From NCBI RefSeq assembly GCF_012910715.1, contig NZ_JABBHF010000002.1, positions 377,001 through 441,000 on the forward strand: a DNA stretch of 64,000 bases, given 5' to 3'. This document shows, piece after piece, positions 45,932-54,464 of this stretch. The notes beneath the pieces were generated by a model. It had not been told where the DNA came from, searched no databases, and saw only the letters and a program-made list of their open reading frames with translations. This DNA comes from Flavivirga algicola. Lineage in GTDB: Bacteria; Bacteroidota; Bacteroidia; Flavobacteriales; Flavobacteriaceae. Within the stretch, counting starts at the first letter, position 1, and each line of letters opens with the position of its first letter. The position numbers and the translations under genes are program-made.

Positions 45932-48187
45932 TTATTCCAATATAAAGGTTTGTTCAAAATTAAAATCCGAAGTCCCTTTTATACTAATTTCAAATTCTCC
46001 TTGTTCCACTGTAAATTCTTTGTTGTTATAAAACTTTAAATCCTCAGCGGTCAAGCTAAAACGTACTTCTTTACTTTCTCCTTTTTTTAGAAATATTTTT
46101 TCGAACCCCTTAAGTTCTTTTATGGGCCTTGTAATACTCCCTACTTTATCGTGTATATATAACTGTACCACTTCATAGCCGTCATAATCTCCCGTATTTT
46201 TAATTTTAACAGAGGCTGTTAAAGTATCTGTAAATCCTATTTTATTTGTGGATAATTCAATATCAGAATATTCGAAAGTCGTGTAACTCAACCCATGACC
46301 AAAGGGATACAATGGTGTATTGGGTATATCGATATAATTGGATTTATAGTCTTCTTTAGGATTCTCTGGCGGAATTGGCCTTCCAGTATTTTTCATATTA
46401 TAATAAATAGGAACTTGCCCTAGAGTTCTTGGAAAAGTTACTGGCAATTTCCCTGATGGATTGTATGTGCCAAACAATACATCTGCAACACCATATCCAC
46501 CGCTGCTTCCTGGAAACCAAGTTTCTAAAATGGCATCTGCCAAGGTGTCTTCTTCCGATAAATCCAATGGACGTCCATTCATTAAAACTACAATGATTTT
46601 TTTATTAGGGACTGCTTTTCGAATCGCTCTTATTAAATCGGTTTGGCGTCCAGGTAACCCGATATTGGTTCTACTGGCTGCTTCACCACTCATATCGTAA
46701 TCTTCACCTAGCACCATCACCACTTTATCAGCTCTTTTTGCTACCCTAATAGCTTTTTTAAAGGCACTTTCATCGTCGCCTTCAATGTCGCAACCCTTAG
46801 CATACTTAATTTTAGAATCGTCCAGATATTCCTGAATACCTTGATATACGCTAATTGCTTTTCCTTTTCTATCGCCTGCTGCTGCCCAATTTCCTATAAT
46901 ATTTTCTTTATCTTTTACTAACGGCCCTATAAGTGCTATGGTTTGATTTTTATCTAAAGGCAATGCTTTATCATCATTTTTTAATAGCACCGAGGACATT
47001 GCGGCAGATTGACGCGCAGCTTCTAAAAACTCAGGTTTATAAATCACTTCTTTTTCACGTTGTTCATCACAATATCTATATGGGTCATCAAACAATCCCA
47101 GTTTGTATTTTGCCAAAAGAATACGCCGGCAGGCATCATTTATCAACGCTATATTAACCTGTCCCTCATTTACCAGTTCTTCTAAGTATAAACGGTTGGC
47201 ACTGCTCATCATATCCATGTCAATTCCAGCATCAATAGCTAGTTTCGTAGCATGTTTTTCATCTTTTGCAAATCCGTGCTCTACCAATTCATTAATGGCT
47301 GTATAGTCGGTAACAACAAACCCATTAAATCCCCATTCGTTTCTTAAAATATCTCTAAAAATAAATTTATTTCCTGTAGCTGGAACACCGTTCAACTCAT
47401 TAAAAGCTGTCATAAATGTTTCTACACCAGCATTTACCGTAGCCTTAAAAGGTGGCAGATATACATTGCGCAATTCATCATCTCCCATATTTACCGTATG
47501 GTAATCGCGGCCAGCCTGTGCAGCACCATAGCCCACAAAGTGTTTAGCACATGCCAAAATAGTATTGTGTTTTGATAAATCGTCTCCCTGAAACCCTTTT
47601 ACATAAGCTTTTGCTATTTCACTTCCTAAATAGACATCTTCTCCAGCGCCTTCCGATATACGCCCCCAACGCGGATCCCTCCCAATATCAACCATAGGAG
47701 CAAATGTCCAATGGATACCTTCAGCTGAAGCTTCTTCGGCTGCAATACGGGATCCTTTTTCTATATCTTCTAAGTCCCAACTTGCTGCCAAACCTAAATT
47801 GATAGGAAATATGGTTCTGAATCCATGAATAACATCGTAGCCAAAGAGTAATGGAATGCCTAAACGGGTTTCTTCAACCGCCATTTTTTGCAAATCTCTC
47901 GTGCCCTTAACACTATACACATTTAGCATGGCTCCAATATTCCCTTCTTTTATAAATTTTTTATTGTTTGAACTCACAGTGGGGCCCGTAACACTCCAAC
48001 CGCCACTGTACATAATAGTTTGACCAATTTTTTCCTGCAAAGTCATGATGTCCATCAATGAATCGACTTTAGCATCAAAAGGTGTTTCTGTTGAAGCAGT
48101 ATTTGCTCCCTTTTTTGTTCCTGTATGACAACTAAAAACAGTAAGTATGAGTAAAAAAACACAAGCTTTCGTTCGTTTTATATTCAT
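45932..48187 (-). CDS. GH3 beta-glucosidase, lipoprotein
   Basis: The 751-residue lipoprotein (LILTVFSCHTG) is a BglX-type GH3: an (alpha/beta)8 domain (LLFGYDVIHGFRTIFPINLG, the AKHFVGYG and HTVNMGDDE motifs, nucleophile Asp in GFVVTDYTAIN), an (alpha/beta)6 sandwich (MVLGEDYDMSGEAASRTNIG) and a C-terminal Fn3 domain (YIHDKVGSITRPIKELKGF). Next to two GH144 genes it probably cleaves sophorose and beta-1,2-glucooligosaccharides, as characterised GH3 enzymes do in comparable loci. It is 53 bp downstream of the second GH144 gene. Confidence 0.92.
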   Translation of the reverse strand: MNIKRTKACVFLLILTVFSCHTGTKKGANTASTETPFDAKVDSLMDIMTLQEKIGQTIMYSGGWSVTGPTVSSNNKKFIKEGNIGAMLNVYSVKGTRDLQKMAVEETRLGIPLLFGYDVIHGFRTIFPINLGLAASWDLEDIEKGSRIAAEEASAEGIHWTFAPMVDIGRDPRWGRISEGAGEDVYLGSEIAKAYVKGFQGDDLSKHNTILACAKHFVGYGAAQAGRDYHTVNMGDDELRNVYLPPFKATVNAGVETFMTAFNELNGVPATGNKFIFRDILRNEWGFNGFVVTDYTAINELVEHGFAKDEKHATKLAIDAGIDMDMMSSANRLYLEELVNEGQVNIALINDACRRILLAKYKLGLFDDPYRYCDEQREKEVIYKPEFLEAARQSAAMSSVLLKNDDKALPLDKNQTIALIGPLVKDKENIIGNWAAAGDRKGKAISVYQGIQEYLDDSKIKYAKGCDIEGDDESAFKKAIRVAKRADKVVMVLGEDYDMSGEAASRTNIGLPGRQTDLIRAIRKAVPNKKIIVVLMNGRPLDLSEEDTLADAILETWFPGSSGGYGVADVLFGTYNPSGKLPVTFPRTLGQVPIYYNMKNTGRPIPPENPKEDYKSNYIDIPNTPLYPFGHGLSYTTFEYSDIELSTNKIGFTDTLTASVKIKNTGDYDGYEVVQLYIHDKVGSITRPIKELKGFEKIFLKKGESKEVRFSLTAEDLKFYNNKEFTVEQGEFEISIKGTSDFNFEQTFILE

Positions 48188-48240
48188 ATTTTAATTTTTT
48201 TTAAAGCATTATTTAAGGGGCTTAGAATCTGTATAAATTT

Positions 48241-49626
48241 TTAATAATTGAAACCTAGTTTATCCAATCCTTTTTTAACGTCTTCATTCTGCATAAATAA
48301 ATTCCAAAGTAACCCTGTTCTATGGTTTTCAATCATGATAACTTGGGGACCTTGATCTATGGCCAAATAGGTCTCGGTAACCCAAAAATCGTAGTGCGGA
48401 CTAAAAGCATCGTAAAACCCTGCTGGCCCTAACATTTTATCTTTGTTCTGGTATAAATAATGCATCACTTTTAAAGATTCGACAGGGGTATATGGTATAG
48501 AACTTATGGCTGCTGTTGGTGACACAACGCCTTTATCGTTAGATGGACTGTGAGCAGAATAGCCTCTAGTTCCATCAGTATTTCTGGAATAGCTGGCTGT
48601 TAAGCCCCAACAATTTTCCCCGTAATCGGTATAATTTTTTGGATTGGCAATACAATATTGACGATTAATTTGGGTATGGTTAACTACCAGATCCCAATAA
48701 TTACCATATGTGTCGGTTAAATTTTCAGGCTTTAGACCCAGAAATGAATAATGACTAAAAAACAAAGGGCCTCCAAAATTTGAAACGCCAGCATGTTTTA
48801 ATATAAGTGGAAAGCCATATTGCGAACTGGAAGATACTATGGATCCGCTATTAGCCCATCCTTTTTCGTAAGCTGATTTATCAATGGAATAATCTGGAGA
48901 AGCTGCTGCCAAAATATATGTTATTAAAACTTCATTATAGCCCGTTAGTTTTAAATTAATATCGAAACCATGATTTGGACTCCAATGCCAATATAATACA
49001 TCTTGATTTTGGGTGTACCAATTCCACTCCACTCCTTTCCAGAGTTCATCTGCTTTTTGTGCTAAAGTTTTTTCAATATCTGATCCGTTCTTAAAATATT
49101 CCTTTATACAAATGAGCCCTTGTGCTAAAAATGCTGTTTCTACTAAATCGCCACCATCGTCTTTTGCACTAAAAGGGATTGTACTTCCAGAGTTTCCATC
49201 TGTCCAATGGGACCATGCACCGTGAAACCGATCTGCATTTTCTAAAAATGCCAGTATTTTGTTAAGCCTTGAAACGGCTTGTTCTCTGGTAATAAATTGG
49301 CGTTCTATACCAACCAAAATACTCATCAATCCAAAACCAGTACCACCAGTAGTTACTACATTTTGATTTAGGGTTGGTTCATTAGGGTGATAACGCTCTT
49401 TTGCTGCACCAGAATTGGTATGTGCAAAATCCCAAAAGTATTTAAAGGTTTCTTTTTGAGTTAAATCCATCATTTCTTCATCAGTCAAAGGATCAACTGT
49501 AACAGGATCATCACCATTAGCGTCGGGATTATAAGGTTCTTGATATCCAGGCCCATCATCATTTCCACACGAGAAACATAAAACCCATAATATTATTAAC
49601 CCATATCGAATCATATTTCTATTCAC
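48241..49626 (-). CDS. GH144 enzyme, lipoprotein (endo-beta-1,2-glucanase family), downstream copy
   Basis: The 461-residue lipoprotein (ILWVLCFSCGN) has an acidic Pro/Asp linker and then the GH144 (alpha/alpha)6 domain (PF10091, often mislabelled glucoamylase). Diagnostic segments: VVTTGGTGFGLMSILVG, DRFHGAWSHW, DDGGDLVETAFLAQG, VLYWHWSPNHGF, GYNEVLITYILAA, VSPTAAISSIPYTP and YLAIDQGPQVIMIEN. The acidic triad Asp156, Asp160, Glu163 has the spacing reported for the active site of the founding Chitinophaga enzyme (135/139/142). The upstream gene is a close paralogue, and the two overlap by 8 bp. Expected activity: endo-cleavage of beta-1,2-glucan at the surface. Confidence 0.88.
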   Translation of the reverse strand: MNRNMIRYGLIILWVLCFSCGNDDGPGYQEPYNPDANGDDPVTVDPLTDEEMMDLTQKETFKYFWDFAHTNSGAAKERYHPNEPTLNQNVVTTGGTGFGLMSILVGIERQFITREQAVSRLNKILAFLENADRFHGAWSHWTDGNSGSTIPFSAKDDGGDLVETAFLAQGLICIKEYFKNGSDIEKTLAQKADELWKGVEWNWYTQNQDVLYWHWSPNHGFDINLKLTGYNEVLITYILAAASPDYSIDKSAYEKGWANSGSIVSSSSQYGFPLILKHAGVSNFGGPLFFSHYSFLGLKPENLTDTYGNYWDLVVNHTQINRQYCIANPKNYTDYGENCWGLTASYSRNTDGTRGYSAHSPSNDKGVVSPTAAISSIPYTPVESLKVMHYLYQNKDKMLGPAGFYDAFSPHYDFWVTETYLAIDQGPQVIMIENHRTGLLWNLFMQNEDVKKGLDKLGFNY

Positions 49627-50980
49627 TTTTCTGATACGAAAACCCTAATTTATTGAGACCTTTTTGTACGTCGCTGTTTTTCATGAATAAATCCCATAGC
49701 ATACCTGAACGATAATTTTCAATCATTACAGGAATGGGACCTTGATCGATAGCCAAATATCTTGGGTTATACCAATCATGCTCAAAACTGAATGCGTCGT
49801 AAGGTCCATATTTTCCTATTAGACTATCATGGTCCTTGTATAGTTTATGTAACATCTGCATACTTTCTTTTGGGGTATATGGAAACGAAGCCAATGCTGC
49901 TGTTGGTGCAATAACACCTAAGTCTTTGTCTGGTCTGTGTCCTTTATATCCTTTTACGGAATAGCTTGATGTTAATCCCCAGATACTATCTCCATAACCT
50001 TTGTAGTTTTTTGGATTAGCCACGGCATGTTTATAATGAATTTTAGCTTGGTTTTGAACCAGTTTCCAATAGTCTGCATAAGTGTCGGATAGACCTTTTG
50101 GTTTTAACCCTGTATAAGAATAGTGCGCCCAGAACATGGGTCCCACTGGTGATTCATCATGCTCGTAATAATCAAGTACCAAGTCTTCATCATAATACTT
50201 TTCATTGGAAACGATGTCTCCGTTTCTAGCCCAACCTTTATGATATACTGCTTCATTTATTGAATGTGTAGGCGATGAAGCAGCCAAAATATACATGATT
50301 AAACATTCATTGTAACCGCCAACAGGGAAGTTCATTTCCCAATTGTATTGGGGTGACCAATGCCAATACAAAACATCTTCACCCTTAGTGTACCAATCCC
50401 ATTCCACCTCGTGCCAAAGTTTCTCAATTTTTGTAGTTAATTTTTGTTCTTCTTTGTTACCATTTTTAAAATACTCGGCAACGGTCAACATCCCTTGAAT
50501 TAAAAATGCGGTTTCAACCAAATCGCCTCCATTATCTTTTTTACTGAAAGGCATCGTTTTACCTGTTTGTCCATCCAGCCAATGTGGCCATGCACCATGG
50601 AATCTATCGGCCTTCTCTAGAAAATCTATCATTTTGACAAAATGGTTAAATGCCTGTTCTCTAGTAATAAAACCTCGTTTTACGCCTACCAAGATAGCCA
50701 TCATCCCAAAACCTGTCCCGCCTGTAGTTACTGTATGCTTAGGAGATGTTGGATAGATATTATCCATATGTAAACGCTCTGGTGCCAGTCCTGAATTTGG
50801 TTCTGCACCATCCCAAAAATAATTAAAGGTTTGCTTTTGAATGGTGTCCAATAAAGCGCCATCATCTAGAACATAACGTGTATTATTAGATGTTAAATTA
50901 GAATTATTGACTTTTTCATTGTTTTTACAATTGAAAAGGAAAAACAATATCACTGACAAAAAAAGTAGTCTTATCTTCAT
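49619..50980 (-). CDS. GH144 enzyme, lipoprotein, upstream copy
   Basis: I take the ATG at 50978-50980 (MKIRLLFLSVILFFLFNC), a good lipoprotein signal with Cys18; an in-frame TTG 15 bp earlier is less likely. The protein is then 453 residues. It shares the GH144 core with the next gene: TVTTGGTGFGMMAILVGVKR, DRFHGAWPHW, DNGGDLVETAFLIQG, VLYWHWSPQYNW and YLAIDQGPIPVMIENYRSG. The triad is Asp149, Asp153, Glu156; the residue after the first Asp is Asn instead of Asp, one of several differences from the other copy that could alter specificity. It is the first gene after the hairpin at 51006-51062. Confidence 0.88.
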   Translation of the reverse strand: MKIRLLFLSVILFFLFNCKNNEKVNNSNLTSNNTRYVLDDGALLDTIQKQTFNYFWDGAEPNSGLAPERLHMDNIYPTSPKHTVTTGGTGFGMMAILVGVKRGFITREQAFNHFVKMIDFLEKADRFHGAWPHWLDGQTGKTMPFSKKDNGGDLVETAFLIQGMLTVAEYFKNGNKEEQKLTTKIEKLWHEVEWDWYTKGEDVLYWHWSPQYNWEMNFPVGGYNECLIMYILAASSPTHSINEAVYHKGWARNGDIVSNEKYYDEDLVLDYYEHDESPVGPMFWAHYSYTGLKPKGLSDTYADYWKLVQNQAKIHYKHAVANPKNYKGYGDSIWGLTSSYSVKGYKGHRPDKDLGVIAPTAALASFPYTPKESMQMLHKLYKDHDSLIGKYGPYDAFSFEHDWYNPRYLAIDQGPIPVMIENYRSGMLWDLFMKNSDVQKGLNKLGFSYQKSE

Positions 50981-51005
50981 AAAAAATAGGTACAAATGAA
51001 TAAAT

Positions 51006-51062
51006 AAATTCTAGCTGCATTTATTCCCTAGCATATTCTTTTTATATATGCAGCTAGAATTT
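51006..51062 (-). terminator. 15-bp perfect inverted repeat between SGBP and GH144 genes
   Basis: AAATTCTAGCTGCAT (51006-51020) and ATGCAGCTAGAATTT (51048-51062) pair perfectly around a 27-nt loop. On the minus strand it lies between the LamG gene stop (51105) and the GH144 start (50980) and is followed by ATTTATT. It can act as a partial terminator or as an RNA-stability element for the upstream SusC/SusD/SGBP message. Confidence 0.7.
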
Positions 51063-51104
51063 TCAATTATAAACAACAAACTAAACTAAAAATAATAATC
51101 TCTA

Positions 51105-52892
51105 TTAATTACCCATAATGTCCTGAATTTCGGACTGGGTAAGTGCTTTATTGTATAGATGTAATTCATCTAAGAAGCTAGAATCCGATTTATGATTCCA
51201 ACCTGTAAAACGAGGTGCCCCAGACATTATCGATAAAATATCACATCCTGTCCAGTCTACACCTGTTATATCACTTTCTTTAGCGACTTCTCCATTAATA
51301 TATACAATGGCTTTGCTACCTGAAATTGTAAATGCCAAGTGTACCCATTCATTAGCAGTAGGGTCTACATCTGCAGCAGTACCGCCATCTACCCAGACAT
51401 TTGCCGCACCAGTTCCAACATTTAATTTGAAACGTTGCATGCCACCAGCATCTTCTCTAAAAAATCGGAATCCTGCATTTCTATTATTTTGAACATCAGG
51501 ATAATTTGCATTTCCAGTATCCTCTGGACCAATTACCAATACACCTGCTCTATCGGGTGTTGCATTCACTTTATGCCACATGGCTGCACTAAATTCACCT
51601 GACAATAATCCTGTGGTTGGGAAGGTTAAATAAGCATCATCAACACCCGCATAGGCATCGGCTCCCAGCTTACTCTCTCCAGCAAAACCAGGACTACCAA
51701 CTGTTGTTGCTGTAGCACCAGTTACCCAATTTTTATATGTGCCATCAAAGGCCATGTACATGGTTTCTCCATCTGCGGGTGTATAAGGATTTGTGACTCC
51801 TAGTATATTCTGAATTTCTCCTTGAGACAGAGCTACATTAAAGAAACGTAGTTCGTCCATATAACTGTTATCCGATTTATGGTTCCAACCCGTAAAACGA
51901 GGTGCGCCAGACATTATGGACAAAATGTCGGTACCAGTCCAATCTACAGGGCTTTCCAAAGCACTTTCTTTTGCCAATTGACCATTTATATAAACACGAG
52001 CTTCAGTAGTTGAAATAGTAAATGCGATACTAACCCACTCATCTTTATTAGGATCTATGTCGGAAGCATCTCCCCCATCAACCCAAACGTTTTTATCTCC
52101 AATTCCAACATTTAGCTTAATACGTTGGTCGCCTCCCGCATTTTCTCTGAACAATCTAAACCCACTGTTTCTGTTATTTTGTTTAACAGGATAATCGGCA
52201 TTGGTTGGGTCTTCTGGACCAATAACCAAAATACCTGCCCTATCTGGAGAAGCATTTACTTTGTACCAGAAAATAGCAGAAATCTCATTTCCTAGCTGCA
52301 TCGTACTAGTTGGTAGTGTTAAATATGAATCTTCTGTACCTGCATAGGCATTGTTACTAGCCAAACCTTCTCCCGCAAAACCTGGATTCCCAACCTCTGT
52401 TGCCCTGGTAACACTAATAAATTCTGTGTAATCTGTTTCAAAATCCATATAAATGGTTTCATTCGCAAAAAGTGGAATATATGGCGGTTCTTTTTCAAAA
52501 TTTGCGGTTGCAGTCGTGTTGTTTCCACTAATATCTGTAGCAACAATTTTAAGCTCATGTTGTCCGGTAGTGACATTATCAAAAGGCACTTCGGCCAATA
52601 CCCGTCTGTAATCTTTAAAATCACCACTCATCGAGGCTATTTCACTGTTATTAATTAACACAGAGATTGTTTCTACCTCAATATCGTCAGTAACTTCAAA
52701 CTCAATGTTTATAGCCACAACAGGGTCATTTACTTTAATTTTTGTCCCATCTACAGGATACTTTAAAGTCACTTGAGGTGCACCAGCATCGGCTCCTGGG
52801 TCTACCTTGGTTATTGGATCTATACCATTATCACAGGAAAGCACAAGTAATAATGCTACAATTCCGAAAAATTTATTTATAAATATTTTCAT
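51105..52892 (-). CDS. surface glycan-binding lipoprotein with two LamG domains
   Basis: The 595-residue lipoprotein (ALLLVLSCDNG) starts with an Ig-like domain (PQVTLKYPVDGTKIKVNDPV) and then has two tandem LamG/concanavalin-like domains, about residues 145-375 and 378-595. They are strikingly alike: both contain SPDRAG or TPDRAG followed by (I/V)LVIGPED, QNNRN(S/A)GFR, RIKLNVG or RFKLNVG, VWVDGG, and SIMSGAPRFTGWNHKSD. No catalytic residues are visible. Following SusD in the operon (12-bp gap), it is the likely surface glycan-binding protein of this locus and takes the place that SusE/F hold in the alpha-glucan locus. Confidence 0.85.
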   Translation of the reverse strand: MKIFINKFFGIVALLLVLSCDNGIDPITKVDPGADAGAPQVTLKYPVDGTKIKVNDPVVAINIEFEVTDDIEVETISVLINNSEIASMSGDFKDYRRVLAEVPFDNVTTGQHELKIVATDISGNNTTATANFEKEPPYIPLFANETIYMDFETDYTEFISVTRATEVGNPGFAGEGLASNNAYAGTEDSYLTLPTSTMQLGNEISAIFWYKVNASPDRAGILVIGPEDPTNADYPVKQNNRNSGFRLFRENAGGDQRIKLNVGIGDKNVWVDGGDASDIDPNKDEWVSIAFTISTTEARVYINGQLAKESALESPVDWTGTDILSIMSGAPRFTGWNHKSDNSYMDELRFFNVALSQGEIQNILGVTNPYTPADGETMYMAFDGTYKNWVTGATATTVGSPGFAGESKLGADAYAGVDDAYLTFPTTGLLSGEFSAAMWHKVNATPDRAGVLVIGPEDTGNANYPDVQNNRNAGFRFFREDAGGMQRFKLNVGTGAANVWVDGGTAADVDPTANEWVHLAFTISGSKAIVYINGEVAKESDITGVDWTGCDILSIMSGAPRFTGWNHKSDSSFLDELHLYNKALTQSEIQDIMGN

Positions 52893-52904
52893 CTTGTTAA
52901 TTTT

Positions 52905-54452
52905 TTAATTAGTTATTTCACCCAAAATCGGAAACTCGTCTATTTGATCCTGATGGTATGTCACAAAAGCCTTATCAGCAGTAAAAGTTCTACCTTCATA
53001 ACTTAATTCACCATATCTTTCCAGTCTTACCATATCAAAAAATCGCTTGCCCCACTCCATAGCAAGTTCAGCATATTTCTCATCGACAACTTGATCTAGA
53101 GTCACGCCACTTAAAGGTGTAAGCCCTGCTCTTGTTCTAACCATATTAACTGCTTGGTCTGCTGTCATTGCCAAATTTGAAGCTCCTTGAATTAAAGCTT
53201 CTGCATACATTAGAAGTACTTCTGCATAACGATAAACGATATAGTGCTTATTACTACCATAGGCTGTTCTACCAGATATCAATTGATTAGAAGGTAAATA
53301 GTGCTTTCCACTTGAGAAAATATTTCTTTCACTGTTATTCAATTGATCGCCATCTCTAGTTGTTGAGGAAACAAAGGACGGCAATGTAGCTACTGTGTAA
53401 GTTGTACTCGAAATAATACTATCTATACCTTTATCTGTAAATAACACTGAAGTTTCCAGGCGTATATCATCGCCCCTATCGAGCATGAACTTTACATATT
53501 TCATACTAGGTTCAAAGAAGCCCCATCCGCCTCCAGCACCAGCAACTGCAGGCGTCCAGCCTTGAGGTCCATAAGGCGCATATAAATGACTTTTACGATC
53601 ACCCTCTCCCGATCCAAAGTCAGAAAATTGCATTTCAAAAAGATTTTCGTCACTCAATTTACCAGGCGTCTTGAAAAGCTCGTAATAGTCTCCAAAAAGA
53701 TTAAACTTTCCTGAGCTTATAATTTCTCCTGTGGCATCAGCTACTACTTGATAATTTTTCAATTCTTGATTTGCTGACGCCTTAATCATTAACGCAGTGT
53801 ATTTAGTAACTCCACCTGGCAAATCCGTTCGTTCGTTTGGTCGCATGTCCAATAAAAATGGTATGGCTTCATCCATTTGATCTGAAATATGCTGCATTAC
53901 CTCATCTTTATTAGGCACTGACGTTACATTAGCAAAATCATTAAGGTTTGAAGATTCTGGAATAAAAACCGCGCCATAAACCTGAGAAAGCTGTAAAAGC
54001 AAAATAGCCCTAAGCACTTTAGCTTCAGCTACATATTGTTCTCCCAAAGCAACACCGTTGGCATCGGCTAAATCCATATATCTCTGAATCTGCTCCATCG
54101 CAGTATGAGCCGTTATTATAGTTCCATAATACCCTTCCCATAAGGTTCTAGACCCAAAAAATGAATTATCGTATACATAGCGATCTTGATTTTTTAAGCC
54201 TTGTTGGTCTCCAGCAGCATTTACATCATCACCTCTTGTTGAGACTACTAACGGTCTTTCCCAGTTTCTATAGGATACTTCTCCATACAAACCTATAAGA
54301 GAAAAAACCATGTCTTCCGTTTTTGAAAAATCAGTACCTCCAGCAAAATTGTTATTCAATTCTGGTTGATTTAATTCACTAGAACAGCTAGTAAGTAAAA
54401 CCCCCAACAATACCAATAGTATTTGTAATTTGTTTGTTTTTATAAATATCAT
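52905..54452 (-). CDS. SusD/RagB lipoprotein (second locus)
   Basis: The 515-residue lipoprotein (ILLVLLGVLLTSCSS) has the SusD features: YVAEAKVLRAILLLQLSQVYG (helical core), YIVYRYAEVLLMYAEALIQGA and EKYAELAMEWGKRFFDMVRLERYG (C-terminal segment). It should cap SusC and bind the target glycan. It lies 12 bp downstream of susC. It is distant from the SusD at 29146-30750, consistent with a different glycan. Confidence 0.94.
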   Translation of the reverse strand: MIFIKTNKLQILLVLLGVLLTSCSSELNQPELNNNFAGGTDFSKTEDMVFSLIGLYGEVSYRNWERPLVVSTRGDDVNAAGDQQGLKNQDRYVYDNSFFGSRTLWEGYYGTIITAHTAMEQIQRYMDLADANGVALGEQYVAEAKVLRAILLLQLSQVYGAVFIPESSNLNDFANVTSVPNKDEVMQHISDQMDEAIPFLLDMRPNERTDLPGGVTKYTALMIKASANQELKNYQVVADATGEIISSGKFNLFGDYYELFKTPGKLSDENLFEMQFSDFGSGEGDRKSHLYAPYGPQGWTPAVAGAGGGWGFFEPSMKYVKFMLDRGDDIRLETSVLFTDKGIDSIISSTTYTVATLPSFVSSTTRDGDQLNNSERNIFSSGKHYLPSNQLISGRTAYGSNKHYIVYRYAEVLLMYAEALIQGASNLAMTADQAVNMVRTRAGLTPLSGVTLDQVVDEKYAELAMEWGKRFFDMVRLERYGELSYEGRTFTADKAFVTYHQDQIDEFPILGEITN

Positions 54453-54464
54453 AGCTATTATTTT

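Noticed and set aside
48241-50980. Glucoamylase function for the GH144 genes
   Set aside because: The PF10091 name glucoamylase is historical; the acidic triad and neighbours fit GH144 endo-beta-1,2-glucanase better.
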